The translations under genes were made by a program, and so were the position numbers. The notes below the pieces were generated by a model that saw nothing but the letters and a program-made list of their open reading frames with translations, searched no databases and was not told the DNA's origin. Positions 25,988 to 35,028 of a DNA stretch of 64,000 nt are shown here, in pieces (positions within the stretch are counted from its first letter, which is position 1; each line of letters begins with the position of its first letter). The stretch is taken from the NCBI RefSeq assembly GCF_000737695.1, contig NZ_JPRM01000003.1, positions 1 through 64,000 on the forward strand, read 5' to 3'. Source of the stretch: Flavobacterium hydatis. GTDB lineage: Bacteria; Bacteroidota; Bacteroidia; Flavobacteriales; Flavobacteriaceae.

Positions 25988-26182
25988 ATGCGTACAGGTA
26001 CAGTTAAATTTTTCAATGAGTCTAAAGGTTACGGGTTCATTACAGACGAAGAAACAGGAAAAGACATTTTCGTTCATGCATCAGGAATCAACGCGGAAGA
26101 ATTACGCGAAGGTGACAGAGTAAGCTACGAAGAAGAAGAAGGAAGAAAAGGTAAAGTTGCTGCAAAAGTTGCAGTAATCTAA
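25988..26182 (+). CDS. Cold-shock domain protein (CspA family)
   Basis: This 64-residue protein is a single cold-shock domain. It carries RNP1 KGYGFI and RNP2 DIFVHAS, and the start RTGTVKFFNESKGYG is canonical. It binds single-stranded RNA/DNA and acts as an RNA chaperone in the cytoplasm. It has its own promoter and terminator, so it is a monocistronic unit. The acidic stretch YEEEEGRKGK in the loop region is typical of Bacteroidota members. Its short leader shows no long CspA-type cold-sensing 5' UTR. Confidence 0.95.
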   Translation: MRTGTVKFFNESKGYGFITDEETGKDIFVHASGINAEELREGDRVSYEEEEGRKGKVAAKVAVI

Positions 26183-26226
26183 GCATAAAAATATAGCAAT
26201 TTATTTTTTTTGCCACCGAATGCTTA

Positions 26227-26260
26227 AAAGCGTTTCGATTAAATTCGAAACGCTTTTTTT
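26227..26260 (+). terminator. Terminator of the cold-shock gene
   Basis: AAAAGCGTTTCG pairs with CGAAACGCTTTT around ATTAAATT, followed by a T-run. Confidence 0.92.
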
Positions 26261-26365
26261 TTGCGTCAAATTCTTAAAAAAATCATAAAATATCAAATCT
26301 TATTTATAATCAATAAAAATTACACTATTACTACATTTCAAAACCTACTTAAATCATTTTTTAGC

Positions 26366-26396
26366 TTGTGATTTACATACTTGAGGGCTATCTTTG
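26366..26396 (+). promoter_or_regulatory. Promoter of the nuo operon
   Basis: TTG at 26366-26368, 20-nt spacer, TATCTTTG at 26389-26396, about 32 nt before the nuoA start. It is the only strong TTG/TANNTTTG pair I found for the 14-gene operon. Confidence 0.75.
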
Positions 26397-26428
26397 TGAC
26401 TTATTTTTAAGCAAAAATTCCTTAAATT

Positions 26429-26794
26429 ATGCATTCAGATCAAGTAAATTATATTCCAATTTTAATGCAGCTTATTTTAGCTGTTGGTTTTGTAGTAGGA
26501 ACCATTATCATTTCTGGAAAATTAGGTCCAAAAAGAGCTTCTGCCAGCAAAGACAAAAACTTTGAGTGTGGTGTCGAATCTATTGGTAATGCTCGTGTAC
26601 CATTTTCTGTAAAATATTTCTTAGTAGCTATTTTGTTTGTATTGTTCGACGTTGAGGTAATTTTCCTTTACCCTTGGGCAGCAAACTTTAAAGAACTAGG
26701 TATGGAGGGAATGCTAAAAATGTTAGTATTCATGTCACTTCTTTTAGTAGGCTTCTTCTACATTATCAAAAAGAAAGCCTTAGAGTGGGAATAA
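26429..26794 (+). CDS. nuoA: NADH-quinone oxidoreductase subunit A
   Basis: This 121-residue membrane subunit of complex I has three helices. The conserved loop between helices 1 and 2 contains KNFECGVESIGNARVPFSVKYF, with the Cys near 49 that lines the quinone-entry region in the family. FLVAILFVLFDVEVIFLYPWA is the typical second helix. It is the first gene of the nuo operon, directly after the promoter. The 124-nt spacer to nuoB is filled with palindromic repeats. Confidence 0.95.
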   Translation: MHSDQVNYIPILMQLILAVGFVVGTIIISGKLGPKRASASKDKNFECGVESIGNARVPFSVKYFLVAILFVLFDVEVIFLYPWAANFKELGMEGMLKMLVFMSLLLVGFFYIIKKKALEWE

Positions 26795-26809
26795 TAACTT
26801 CTGATTTGA

Positions 26810-26912
26810 GATTTCTGACTTTAGATTTCTCAAATTTAAGATTTAACGATATTAAAATTGATTTTGATTAAACGGTTTACAAAAATCTAAAATCTAAAAT
26901 CAGAAATCTAAA
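26810..26912. repeat. Palindromic TTTAGATTT/AAATCTAAA spacer between nuoA and nuoB
   Basis: The left arm has CTGATTTGAGATTTCTGAC and TTTAGATTTCTC; the right arm has AAATCTAAAATCTAAAATC and AGAAATCTAAAAT. The arms are largely reverse complements, so the transcript can form a long AU-rich hairpin. Related blocks occur at 29273-29400 and near 7905-7925. Confidence 0.75.
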
Positions 26913-26918
26913 ATAAAA

Positions 26919-27467
26919 ATGAGCGATTCAAATATAAATATGGTTGCCCCGCCAGAAGGAGTTACAGGAGAGGGTTTCTTCGCTACAAAACTTAACGACG
27001 TTGTAGGTTTAGCAAGAGCCAATTCATTATGGCCTTTGCCATTTGCAACATCTTGTTGTGGTATCGAATTCATGGCTACAATGGCTTCACATTACGATAT
27101 AGCACGATTTGGTTCTGAGCGTGTGAGTTTTTCTCCTCGTCAAGCGGATATGCTAATGGTAATGGGAACTATTTCTAAAAAAATGGGTCCTGTTTTACGT
27201 CAGGTTTACGAACAAATGGCTGAACCTCGTTGGGTTATTGCTGTAGGTGCTTGTGCATCGTCTGGAGGTATTTTTGATACTTATTCAGTTCTTCAGGGAA
27301 TTGACAAGATTATACCTGTAGATGTTTATGTTCCAGGTTGTCCGCCAAGACCAGAACAAATTCTTGATGGTGTAATGAAATTACAAGAATTAGTAAAAAG
27401 TGAGTCTGTAAGAAGACGTAGCTCACCAGAGTACCAAGAATTATTGGCTTCATATAACATTCAATAA
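26919..27467 (+). CDS. nuoB: NADH-quinone oxidoreductase subunit B
   Basis: This 182-residue peripheral subunit holds the terminal 4Fe-4S cluster N2, which passes electrons to quinone. Ligands are visible as the tandem Cys in ATSCCGIEF, Cys in [11 protein letters not shown] and Cys in [23 protein letters not shown] is the family signature. The N-terminal 20 residues are variable. The gene is preceded by the repeat spacer and followed by nuoC after 4 nt. Confidence 0.96.
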   Translation: MSDSNINMVAPPEGVTGEGFFATKLNDVVGLARANSLWPLPFATSCCGIEFMATMASHYDIARFGSERVSFSPRQADMLMVMGTISKKMGPVLRQVYEQMAEPRWVIAVGACASSGGIFDTYSVLQGIDKIIPVDVYVPGCPPRPEQILDGVMKLQELVKSESVRRRSSPEYQELLASYNIQ

Positions 27468-27471
27468 CAAA

Positions 27472-27993
27472 ATGGCATTAGAGACAATAGAAATTCAAGA
27501 TAAATTAATTGAAACATTTGGAAATAGTGTTTTCAATTTCAATCAAGAAAGAGACATTTTTTCATTAGAAGTTGATTCTGATAAAATTACAGCTGTAATT
27601 CTTTTTTTGAAAAATGATCCAATATTACGTTTTCACTTCCTAACCGATCTATGTGGTGTTCACTATCCTGATAATGACGTTGATCATCAGTTTGCAATAG
27701 TATACCATTTGCATAACTGGTATGAAAACAAAAGAATCAGAATAAAAGCCTTTATCAATGGTGAAAAACCAGAAATAAAAACCATATCAAACATTTTCTT
27801 ATGTTCAAATTGGATGGAAAGAGAAACTTATGATTTTTATGGGGTAAATTTCATCGGTCATCCACAATTGAAACGTATTTTAAATATGGATGAGATGATT
27901 TCATTTCCGATGCGTAAAGAATTCCCAATGGAAGACAGCGGAAGAACTGATAAAGACGACAGGTTCTTCGGAAGAACAATAACAAATTGCTAA
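27472..27993 (+). CDS. nuoC: NADH-quinone oxidoreductase subunit C
   Basis: This 173-residue 30-kDa-type subunit of the peripheral arm has no cofactor. The family signature appears as ERETYDFYGVNFIGHPQLKR, followed by the closing FPMRKEFPMEDSGRTDKDD. NuoC stays a separate protein here, unlike the NuoCD fusion of enterobacteria. Packed 4 nt after nuoB and 32 nt before nuoD. Confidence 0.94.
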   Translation: MALETIEIQDKLIETFGNSVFNFNQERDIFSLEVDSDKITAVILFLKNDPILRFHFLTDLCGVHYPDNDVDHQFAIVYHLHNWYENKRIRIKAFINGEKPEIKTISNIFLCSNWMERETYDFYGVNFIGHPQLKRILNMDEMISFPMRKEFPMEDSGRTDKDDRFFGRTITNC

Positions 27994-28025
27994 GACAAAA
28001 TCATATAATTTTTCACATTAAATAA

Positions 28026-29264
28026 ATGTCAGAACTATTATTACCACCAGAGCATCGCTATGCTAAAATAATCGAACAGAAACTAAACGACGAAGGAAGT
28101 GAACTTTCTGTTCTGAACTTAGGACCAACACACCCAGCTACACACGGTATCTTTCAAAACGTACTGTTAATGGACGGTGAAAGAATTCTTGAGGCTGAAA
28201 CAACTATTGGTTACATCCACAGAGCATTCGAAAAAATTGCCGAAAATCGTCCTTTTTATCAAATCACTCCTCTTACAGACCGAATGAACTATTGCTCCTC
28301 TCCTATTAACAATATGGGATGGTGGATGACTCTAGAAAAACTTTTGGAGATTGAAGTACCTAAACGTGTTCAATACTTAAGAGTTATCGTAATGGAATTG
28401 GCTAGAATTACCGATCATATCATCTGTAATTCAATTCTTGGTGTAGATACAGGTGCGTATACTGGTTTCCTTTACGTTTTTCAATTTAGAGAAAAGATAT
28501 ACGAAATCTACGAAGAAATTTGTGGAGCTCGTTTAACTACAAATATGGGAAGAATCGGTGGATTTGAGAGAGATTGGTCTGAGGCTGCTTTCCAAAAAAT
28601 CGAAACTTTCTTAGAAGAATTTCCAGTTGCTTGGAAAGAATTCGAAAGCTTATTCGAAAGAAACAGAATTTTCATAGATAGAACGGTTAATGTTGGAGCA
28701 ATAAGTGCCGATAGAGCTATGGCTTACGGTTTTACAGGCCCTAACTTACGTGCAAGTGGTGTTGATTACGACATACGTGTTGCGCAACCATATTCATCTT
28801 ACGAAGATTTTGACTTTATTGTTCCTGTTGGAAAATCTGGAGATACTTACGACCGTTTCTGCGTTCGTAATGCCGAAGTTTGGGAAAGTTTAAGCATTAT
28901 CCGTCAAGCATTAGATAAAATGCCAGAAGGAAATGTTTATCATGCCGAAGTTCCAGATTACTATCTTCCTCCAAAAGAAGATGTATACACTAACATGGAA
29001 TCTTTAATATATCACTTTAAGATTGTAATGGGAGAAGTTCCTGTTCCAGTTGCCGAAATATATCACTCTGTTGAAGGTGGAAATGGTGAATTAGGATTTT
29101 ACCTAGTAACCGATGGAAGCAGAACTCCATACAGATTACATTTTAGAAGACCTTGTTTTATTTATTACCAAGCATACCCTGAAATGATTAAAGGAGCAAT
29201 GTTATCTGATGCCATTGTAATATTATCAAGTTTAAATGTTATTGCTGGAGAGTTAGACGCATAA
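28026..29264 (+). CDS. nuoD: NADH-quinone oxidoreductase subunit D
   Basis: This 412-residue 49-kDa subunit forms the quinone-binding cavity with NuoB. Signature parts include LNLGPTHPATHGIFQNVLLM near the N-terminus, with the His pair of the quinone site, IGYIHRAFEKIAENR, and the end RPCFIYYQAYPEMIKGAMLSD. It derives from NiFe-hydrogenase large subunits but lacks metal-ligand Cys. It is followed by a 141-nt spacer of palindromic repeats before nuoE. Confidence 0.96.
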   Translation: MSELLLPPEHRYAKIIEQKLNDEGSELSVLNLGPTHPATHGIFQNVLLMDGERILEAETTIGYIHRAFEKIAENRPFYQITPLTDRMNYCSSPINNMGWWMTLEKLLEIEVPKRVQYLRVIVMELARITDHIICNSILGVDTGAYTGFLYVFQFREKIYEIYEEICGARLTTNMGRIGGFERDWSEAAFQKIETFLEEFPVAWKEFESLFERNRIFIDRTVNVGAISADRAMAYGFTGPNLRASGVDYDIRVAQPYSSYEDFDFIVPVGKSGDTYDRFCVRNAEVWESLSIIRQALDKMPEGNVYHAEVPDYYLPPKEDVYTNMESLIYHFKIVMGEVPVPVAEIYHSVEGGNGELGFYLVTDGSRTPYRLHFRRPCFIYYQAYPEMIKGAMLSDAIVILSSLNVIAGELDA

Positions 29265-29272
29265 AAAGATTG

Positions 29273-29400
29273 TAGAGTTTAGATTTCTGATTATAGATTA
29301 CGAAATCAAAAACAAATAATAACGATTGCAGAATGTAGGTTAATGTAGATTATAGATTGAAGATTTAAAAATCTAAGGTCTAAAATCTAAAATCTAAAAT
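29273..29400. repeat. Palindromic spacer between nuoD and nuoE
   Basis: It contains TTTAGATTTCTGATTATAG on the left and AAATCTAAGGTCTAAAATC plus TAAAATCTAAAAT on the right, the same family as the nuoA-nuoB spacer. No start codon with good context lies in it. Confidence 0.7.
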
Positions 29401-29405
29401 TAAGA

Positions 29406-29936
29406 ATGGAAAGAACACATTACAAACAAGAAATAAATATGACTGAAGCATTGATGAATCGCATCAATGAATTAATCAGTCATTATCCTGAAGACAAAAG
29501 AAAATCGGCTTTATTGCCAGTTTTACACGAAGTACAAGATGCCCATGAAAATTGGTTAAGTATTGAGTTACAGGACAAGGTTGCCGAAATTTTACATATA
29601 AAACCAATTGAGGTTTACGAAGTGGTAACTTTTTATACCATGTACAACCAAAAACCAATGGGTAAATATATGTTTGAGTTTTGCCAAACCTCTTGTTGTT
29701 GTTTAAGTGGTGCCGAAAATTTAATGGATTATACATCTGAGAAATTAGGTATCAAAATGGGTGAAACAACTCCTGACGGAATGTTCAGCATTGCTGGCGT
29801 TGAGTGTTTAGGTGCTTGTGGATATGCTCCGATGATGCAATTAGGCGATTTCTACAAAGAAAAACTTACAGAAGAAAAAATAGATCAGTTAATCGCTGAT
29901 TGTAAGGATAATAAAATAATATTACACGATAAATAA
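29406..29936 (+). CDS. nuoE: NADH-quinone oxidoreductase subunit E
   Basis: This 176-residue 24-kDa subunit holds the 2Fe-2S cluster N1a. The four ligands are the first and last Cys of CQTSCC and the two Cys of CLGACG, a thioredoxin-like ferredoxin arrangement. LLPVLHEVQDAHENWLS and the VYEVVTFYTMYNQKP helix are typical. An in-frame Met 11 codons later (MTEALMNRI) could be the true start; both agree with family length. nuoF begins 1 nt after the stop. Confidence 0.94.
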   Translation: MERTHYKQEINMTEALMNRINELISHYPEDKRKSALLPVLHEVQDAHENWLSIELQDKVAEILHIKPIEVYEVVTFYTMYNQKPMGKYMFEFCQTSCCCLSGAENLMDYTSEKLGIKMGETTPDGMFSIAGVECLGACGYAPMMQLGDFYKEKLTEEKIDQLIADCKDNKIILHDK

Positions 29937-29937
29937 T

Positions 29938-31305
29938 ATGTCACAGAAAATATTATTAGATAAAATCAATATTCCTGGTATTAAAACCTACGAAGTATAC
30001 CGCAAAAATGGTGGTTATGCATCTGTAGAAAAAGCTTTAAAAACGCTTACACCAGACGAAGTTGTTGAAGAGGTAAAAAAATCAGGTCTTCGTGGTCGTG
30101 GAGGTGCAGGTTTCCCTGCAGGTATGAAATGGAGTTTTATTGATAAAAAATCAGGAAAACCAAGACATTTAGTATGCAACGCCGACGAATCTGAGCCAGG
30201 TACTTTTAAAGATCGTTATTTGATGGAATACATTCCTCACTTATTGATTGAAGGTATGATTACTTCAAGTTTTGCCTTAGGCGCTAACTTATCATATATC
30301 TACATTCGTGGAGAATATATGTGGGTTTTCAAAATATTAGAAAGAGCCATTGCCGAAGCGAAAGCTGCTGGATTTTTGGGTAAAAATATATTAGGATCAG
30401 GATATGACCTAGAACTACACGTTCACTGTGGAGCTGGTGCTTATATTTGTGGAGAAGAAACTGCACTTATTGAGTCATTGGAAGGAAAAAGAGGAAACCC
30501 GCGTATTAAACCACCATTCCCTGCTGTTTCTGGACTTTGGGCTAACCCAACCGTGGTAAACAATGTTGAAACTATTGCCACTGTGCCATGGATTATTAAT
30601 AACTCTGGTGATGATTATGCCAAAATTGGTGTAGGTCGTTCTACCGGAACTAAATTAATCTCTGCTTCTGGACACGTTAAAAACCCTGGAGTTTACGAAA
30701 TTGAATTAGGTTTAAGTGTTGATGAATTCATGAATTCTGATGAATACTTAGGCGGAATGTCTTCTAGCAGACCTTTGAAAGCGTTTGTTCCTGGAGGTTC
30801 TTCTGTGCCAATTTTGCCAGCTGAATTAATTTTTAAAACTGCAAATGGTGAAGATCGTTTAATGACTTACGAATCTTTAAGTGATGGTGGTTTTGCTACT
30901 GGATCGATGTTAGGTTCTGGAGGATTTATCGTATATAACGACACTGCTTGTATCGTAAGAAACACATGGAATTTTGCACGTTTTTATCACCACGAATCTT
31001 GTGGACAATGTACTCCTTGTCGCGAAGGTACTGGATGGTTAGAAAAAATATTATGGAGAATCGAAAACGGTCAAGGTCGTGAAGAGGATATCGAATTACT
31101 ATGGAGTATTCAGAGTAAAATCGAAGGAAACACGATTTGTCCACTTGGAGATGCAGCATCTTGGCCTGTAGCAGCAGCTATTCGTCATTTTAGAGATGAA
31201 TTTGAATACCACGTTCGTTTCCCAGAAAAGATAAAAAACAGAGAGCATTTTGTTGCTGAGCCTTTTTCGCAAGTGAAACATTTAGTAACAAAACAAACAG
31301 TTTAA
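29938..31305 (+). CDS. nuoF: NADH-quinone oxidoreductase subunit F
   Basis: This 455-residue 51-kDa subunit binds NADH and FMN and carries the 4Fe-4S cluster N3. The glycine-rich nucleotide site reads GLRGRGGAGFPAGMKW near 51, the FMN region CNADESEPGTFKDR near 80, and the cluster ligands SCGQCTPCREGT near 353 with a fourth Cys in NTICPLGDAA. It is where electrons enter complex I. A 71-nt spacer containing a hairpin separates it from nuoG. Confidence 0.96.
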   Translation: MSQKILLDKINIPGIKTYEVYRKNGGYASVEKALKTLTPDEVVEEVKKSGLRGRGGAGFPAGMKWSFIDKKSGKPRHLVCNADESEPGTFKDRYLMEYIPHLLIEGMITSSFALGANLSYIYIRGEYMWVFKILERAIAEAKAAGFLGKNILGSGYDLELHVHCGAGAYICGEETALIESLEGKRGNPRIKPPFPAVSGLWANPTVVNNVETIATVPWIINNSGDDYAKIGVGRSTGTKLISASGHVKNPGVYEIELGLSVDEFMNSDEYLGGMSSSRPLKAFVPGGSSVPILPAELIFKTANGEDRLMTYESLSDGGFATGSMLGSGGFIVYNDTACIVRNTWNFARFYHHESCGQCTPCREGTGWLEKILWRIENGQGREEDIELLWSIQSKIEGNTICPLGDAASWPVAAAIRHFRDEFEYHVRFPEKIKNREHFVAEPFSQVKHLVTKQTV

Positions 31306-31322
31306 ATTAGTTTAAAGTTTTT

Positions 31323-31361
31323 TTTAGTTTAAAGTTTGACAACTTTAAACCTTAAACTAAA
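31323..31361. repeat. Hairpin repeat between nuoF and nuoG
   Basis: TTTAGTTTAAAGTTT on the left is mirrored by AACTTTAAACCTTAAACTAA on the right around GAC. It is an imperfect AU-rich hairpin of a different sequence family from the nuoA-B and nuoD-E spacers. It has no long T-run, so it is unlikely to be a full terminator. Confidence 0.65.
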
Positions 31362-31376
31362 CCAACAAATATAGAG

Positions 31377-32408
31377 ATGAAAGTAACCATAGACGGTCAA
31401 AGTATAGACGTAGAGCCAGGGACAACAATCCTACAGGCTGCACGTATGATTGGTGGAGATTTAGTTCCGCCAGCCATGTGCTATTACTCAAAATTAAAAG
31501 GTAGCGGAGGAAAATGCCGTTGTTGTTTAGTTGAAGTATCGAAAGGAAGTGAAGCTGACCCTAGACCAATGCCAAAACTAATGGCATCTTGTGTAACAGG
31601 ATGTATGGATGGTATGGAAGTAAACAGCAAATCTTCTGACAGAGTAACGGAAGCACGTAAATCTGTAACAGAATTTTTATTGATTAACCACCCTTTAGAT
31701 TGCCCTATTTGTGATCAAGCTGGTGAATGTGATCTTCAAAATTTAAGTTTTGAGCACGGAAATCCAAAATCACGTTTTATTGAGGAGAAAAGAACTTTTG
31801 AACCAGAAGATATAGGTCCGCATATTCAATTGCACATGAACCGTTGTATCTTATGTCAGAGATGTGTACAAGTTGCAGATCAATTGACAGATAATAGAGT
31901 TCACGGTGTATTAGATCGTGGTGATCACGCTAATATTTCGACTGGTATCTCTAAAGCCATCGATAATGAGTTCTCTGGAAATATGATTGATGTATGTCCT
32001 GTTGGAGCTTTAACTGATAAAACTTTCCGTTTTAAATCAAGAGTTTGGTTTAATAAGCCTTACAACGCGCACAGAGAGTGTACTACTCCTGGATGTTGTG
32101 GTAAAACTACTGTTTGGATGTTTGGTGGCGAAATACAACGTGTAACTGGTCGTAAAGACATTTACCACGAAGTAGAAGAGTTTATTTGTAACAGTTGTCG
32201 TTTTGACCACAAAAATGTTGCTGACTGGACTATCGAAGGACCAAGAGAGTTTGAAAAAGATTCGGTTATTAACCAAAATAACTATACTCGTAAGTTAGAA
32301 AAAGTAGAAATCGCTACGGAAAAGAATATTCTTTTGGGTAGAGATGAAGACCGTAAAAAGATTAGTATGGCTCAAATTCCATTAACCAATAACGACAAAA
32401 TCTCTTAG
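31377..32408 (+). CDS. nuoG: NADH-quinone oxidoreductase subunit G, short form
   Basis: This 343-residue iron-sulfur subunit has the N1b 2Fe-2S site (Cys in PAMCYYSKLKGSGGKCRCC, near 34-49), the His/Cys N5 ligands in LLINHPLDCPICDQAGECD, and N4 ligands in CILCQRCVQVADQ and VCPVGALTDK. The sequence stops soon after the small Cys-containing segment TTPGCCGKT and EEFICNSCRFDH. The whole molybdopterin-oxidoreductase-like half of ordinary NuoG (about 500-600 residues) is absent. There is no frameshift remnant: nuoH begins 2 nt after the stop. The short form is a known feature of this phylum. Confidence 0.93.
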   Translation: MKVTIDGQSIDVEPGTTILQAARMIGGDLVPPAMCYYSKLKGSGGKCRCCLVEVSKGSEADPRPMPKLMASCVTGCMDGMEVNSKSSDRVTEARKSVTEFLLINHPLDCPICDQAGECDLQNLSFEHGNPKSRFIEEKRTFEPEDIGPHIQLHMNRCILCQRCVQVADQLTDNRVHGVLDRGDHANISTGISKAIDNEFSGNMIDVCPVGALTDKTFRFKSRVWFNKPYNAHRECTTPGCCGKTTVWMFGGEIQRVTGRKDIYHEVEEFICNSCRFDHKNVADWTIEGPREFEKDSVINQNNYTRKLEKVEIATEKNILLGRDEDRKKISMAQIPLTNNDKIS

Positions 32409-32410
32409 GA

Positions 32411-33463
32411 ATGGATAGTACATTTATTATAGAAAAAAGTGTTGTAATTCTAGTGGTTTTTGCTGTAACTATGATTATGGCGATGTATTCTACTTGGGCT
32501 GAGCGTAAAGTTGCAGCTTTCTTACAAGACCGTGTTGGACCTAACCGTGCTGGTTGGGGTGGATTATTACAACCTCTTGCAGATGGTATGAAGTTATTCT
32601 CTAAAGAAGAATTTATACCTAATACACCAAACAAATTTTTATTTGTTGTAGGTCCTGCAATTGCCATGAGTACTGCTTTAATGACAAGTGCCGTAATCCC
32701 TTGGGGAGATAAATTACACTTATTTGGCAGAGATATTTTACTACAGGCTACTGATATCAATATTGGTTTATTATACTTCTTCGGAGTTGTTTCTGTTGGG
32801 GTTTATGGTATCATGATTGGTGGATGGGCATCTAACAGTAAATTCTCATTGATGGGAGCGGTTCGTGCAGCTTCGCAAATGGTTTCGTATGAAATCGCAA
32901 TGGGTTTATCGATGATTGCATTATTAATGATGACTGGTAGTTTAAGCTTAAGAGAAATCTCTATGCAACAAGCTGAATTAAACTGGAATGTTTTTTACCA
33001 ACCTTTATCTTTCTTGATATTTCTTATTTGTGCTTTTGCTGAAACAAACAGAACTCCTTTTGACTTAGCAGAATGTGAAACGGAATTAGTTGGTGGATAT
33101 CACACGGAGTATTCTTCGATGAAAATGGGATTCTATTTATTTGCTGAATATGCAAATATGTTTATCTCGGCTACTATTATCTCTGTATTATTCTTTGGTG
33201 GATATAACTATCCTGGTATGCAATGGATGGTAGATAATGTGGGTGTAAATCCGGCTAACGTTTTAGGAATGGTTGTTTTATTTGCCAAAATATGCTTTTT
33301 CATATTTTTCTATATGTGGGTTCGTTGGACTATTCCAAGATTCAGATATGACCAATTGATGCATTTGGGTTGGAAAATATTAATTCCGCTTTCTATCATC
33401 AATATCATGATTACTGGTGTTGTAATGTTAAGAGGTGAAATTGCAGCTTATTTAGGGTTTTAA
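32411..33463 (+). CDS. nuoH: NADH-quinone oxidoreductase subunit H
   Basis: This 350-residue membrane subunit joins the peripheral arm to the proton-pumping arm and forms part of the quinone chamber. Signatures include STWAERKVAAFLQDRVGPNR near 30, GMKLFSKEEFIP, and FAETNRTPFDLAECETELVG near 210, whose acidic residues lie on the quinone/proton path. About eight helices are evident. A palindromic element fills the 160-nt gap before nuoI. Confidence 0.96.
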   Translation: MDSTFIIEKSVVILVVFAVTMIMAMYSTWAERKVAAFLQDRVGPNRAGWGGLLQPLADGMKLFSKEEFIPNTPNKFLFVVGPAIAMSTALMTSAVIPWGDKLHLFGRDILLQATDINIGLLYFFGVVSVGVYGIMIGGWASNSKFSLMGAVRAASQMVSYEIAMGLSMIALLMMTGSLSLREISMQQAELNWNVFYQPLSFLIFLICAFAETNRTPFDLAECETELVGGYHTEYSSMKMGFYLFAEYANMFISATIISVLFFGGYNYPGMQWMVDNVGVNPANVLGMVVLFAKICFFIFFYMWVRWTIPRFRYDQLMHLGWKILIPLSIINIMITGVVMLRGEIAAYLGF

Positions 33464-33474
33464 TAAACGAAATA

Positions 33475-33555
33475 CCTAGCCCTGATAGAAGTGGAAATCC
33501 TTTATTGTTTTTCTTTAAAACAATAAAGATTGTAACGGATAGCAGGATTAGCTTC
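33475..33555. repeat. Palindromic intergenic element between nuoH and nuoI
   Basis: The ends read CCTAGCCCTGATAGAAGTGG and GTAACGGATAGCAGGATTAG. The core is a perfect inverted repeat, CTTTATTGTTTT and AAAACAATAAAG (33500-33511, 33517-33528). The two ends are imperfect reverse complements. This arrangement, CTAGCCCTGATAGAAG...GGATAGCAGGATTAGC, I recall as a high-copy element of Flavobacterium genomes; only one copy was seen in this window. Confidence 0.75.
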
Positions 33556-33623
33556 AGATAAAAATAAAAGAAATAAATTTTTGAATTTGGTTTTGGAATC
33601 AAAATCGCAAATGATAAATTAAA

Positions 33624-34169
33624 ATGTCGATAGAAACAATATCATTATCGGGTAGAAAAAAGTTAGTCTCTAACAAAGAGATGACTTTTCTTGAGCGATT
33701 GTACCTTGTTGCAATTTTCAAGGGGTTGATTATTACAATCAAACACTTTTTTAGACGTAAGAAAACAATTCACTATCCTGAACAAGTTCGTGTACGAAGC
33801 GATGTTTATCGTGGTCAACACCAATTGAAACGCGATGATCAAGGTCGTGAGAACTGTACTGCATGTGGATTATGTGCTTTGTCATGTCCTGCTGAGGCAA
33901 TCACGATGAAAGCTGAAGAGCGTAAAGCAAATGAGAAACATTTGTACAGAGAAGAAAAATATGCTTCGATATATGAGATTAATATGTTGCGTTGTATTTT
34001 TTGTGGATTGTGTGAAGAGGCTTGTCCTAAAGATGCAATTTACCTGACTACGTCAAAAGTATTGGTTCCTTCTAGTTATGAAAGAGAAGATTTTATTTTT
34101 GGAAAAGACAAATTAGTGATGCCATTAGATGTGGCTATGAAAAACGCTCAACTTAAAAACGCTAATTAA
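33624..34169 (+). CDS. nuoI: NADH-quinone oxidoreductase subunit I
   Basis: This 181-residue ferredoxin-like subunit holds two 4Fe-4S clusters, N6a and N6b. The ligand sets are CTACGLCALSCPAEAI near 76 and CIFCGLCEEACPKDAI near 122. The N-terminal basic amphipathic segment (FKGLIITIKHFFRRKK) lies along the membrane. It passes electrons from the NuoG arm to NuoB. nuoJ overlaps its stop codon by one base. Confidence 0.96.
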   Translation: MSIETISLSGRKKLVSNKEMTFLERLYLVAIFKGLIITIKHFFRRKKTIHYPEQVRVRSDVYRGQHQLKRDDQGRENCTACGLCALSCPAEAITMKAEERKANEKHLYREEKYASIYEINMLRCIFCGLCEEACPKDAIYLTTSKVLVPSSYEREDFIFGKDKLVMPLDVAMKNAQLKNAN

Positions 34170-34708
34170 TGATACATATACCTGATTTTGCAAATGCAAA
34201 TGCAATACAAATTACTTTTTGTATATTAGCTTTCATAACAGTGATAACTGCTTTCTTAACGATTTTTAGTCGTAACCCTATTCATAGCGCTATTTATTTA
34301 GTGATTTGCTTTTTCTCGATTGCTGGTCATTATTTACTATTAAATGCTCAGTTTCTAGCGATAGTTCACATCATAGTATATTCGGGAGCCATAATGATTT
34401 TGTTTTTATTTACCATTATGTTGATGAACCTGAACGAAAAACACGAAGTACATAAACCCCGAATTACTCGTTTGGGTGCTATTGTTTCTTTCTGTTTGAT
34501 TTGTATTGTATTGATTGCAATATTTATTAACTCTAAACCAATTGTTGGTGAATATGACTCGACTGGTCAAGATTTTCAATCGATAAAAGTATTGGGTAAA
34601 ATATTACTGAACGAGTATATGGTTCCGTTTGAATTTGCTTCTATTTTACTTTTGGTTGCCATGATTGGAACTGTGTTATTGTCTAAAAAAGAAAAATCGA
34701 AAAAATAA
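34169..34708 (+). CDS. nuoJ: NADH-quinone oxidoreductase subunit J
   Basis: This 179-residue membrane subunit has five helices. The third, [20 protein letters not shown], carries the pi-bulge region that couples quinone chemistry to pumping in the family. [20 protein letters not shown] is the conserved second helix. Starts on the last base of nuoI and shares one base with nuoK, so translation is coupled. Confidence 0.95.
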   Translation: MIHIPDFANANAIQITFCILAFITVITAFLTIFSRNPIHSAIYLVICFFSIAGHYLLLNAQFLAIVHIIVYSGAIMILFLFTIMLMNLNEKHEVHKPRITRLGAIVSFCLICIVLIAIFINSKPIVGEYDSTGQDFQSIKVLGKILLNEYMVPFEFASILLLVAMIGTVLLSKKEKSKK

Positions 34709-35028
34709 TGAATAATATTTTAAATCAAATAGGTATTGAAAACTACATATTTTTAAGTGTAGTCCTTTTTTGCGTAGGCATATTTGGTGTTTTATACAGA
34801 CGTAATGCGATTATCGTTTTTATGTCTATCGAAATCATGCTTAATGCAGTAAACTTATTATTTGTTGCCTTCTCTACTTATCACCAAGATGCACAAGGAC
34901 AAGTATTCGTATTTTTCTCGATGGCAGTTGCTGCAGCTGAAGTTGCAGTTGGATTGGCAATTTTAGTATCGATATTTAGAAACATACATTCAATTAGTAT
35001 CGATAATTTAAAAAATTTAAAAGGATAA
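34708..35028 (+). CDS. nuoK: NADH-quinone oxidoreductase subunit K
   Basis: This 106-residue membrane subunit has three helices. The second contains the conserved Glu of [17 protein letters not shown] and the third the Glu of [15 protein letters not shown]; these lie on the proton channel. [16 protein letters not shown] is a family signature. It begins on the last base of nuoJ and ends directly before nuoL. Confidence 0.96.
   Translation: MNNILNQIGIENYIFLSVVLFCVGIFGVLYRRNAIIVFMSIEIMLNAVNLLFVAFSTYHQDAQGQVFVFFSMAVAAAEVAVGLAILVSIFRNIHSISIDNLKNLKG

Noticed and set aside
32362..32760. Minus-strand frame of 132 codons across nuoG/nuoH.
   Set aside because: Antisense to the highly conserved NuoH N-terminus.
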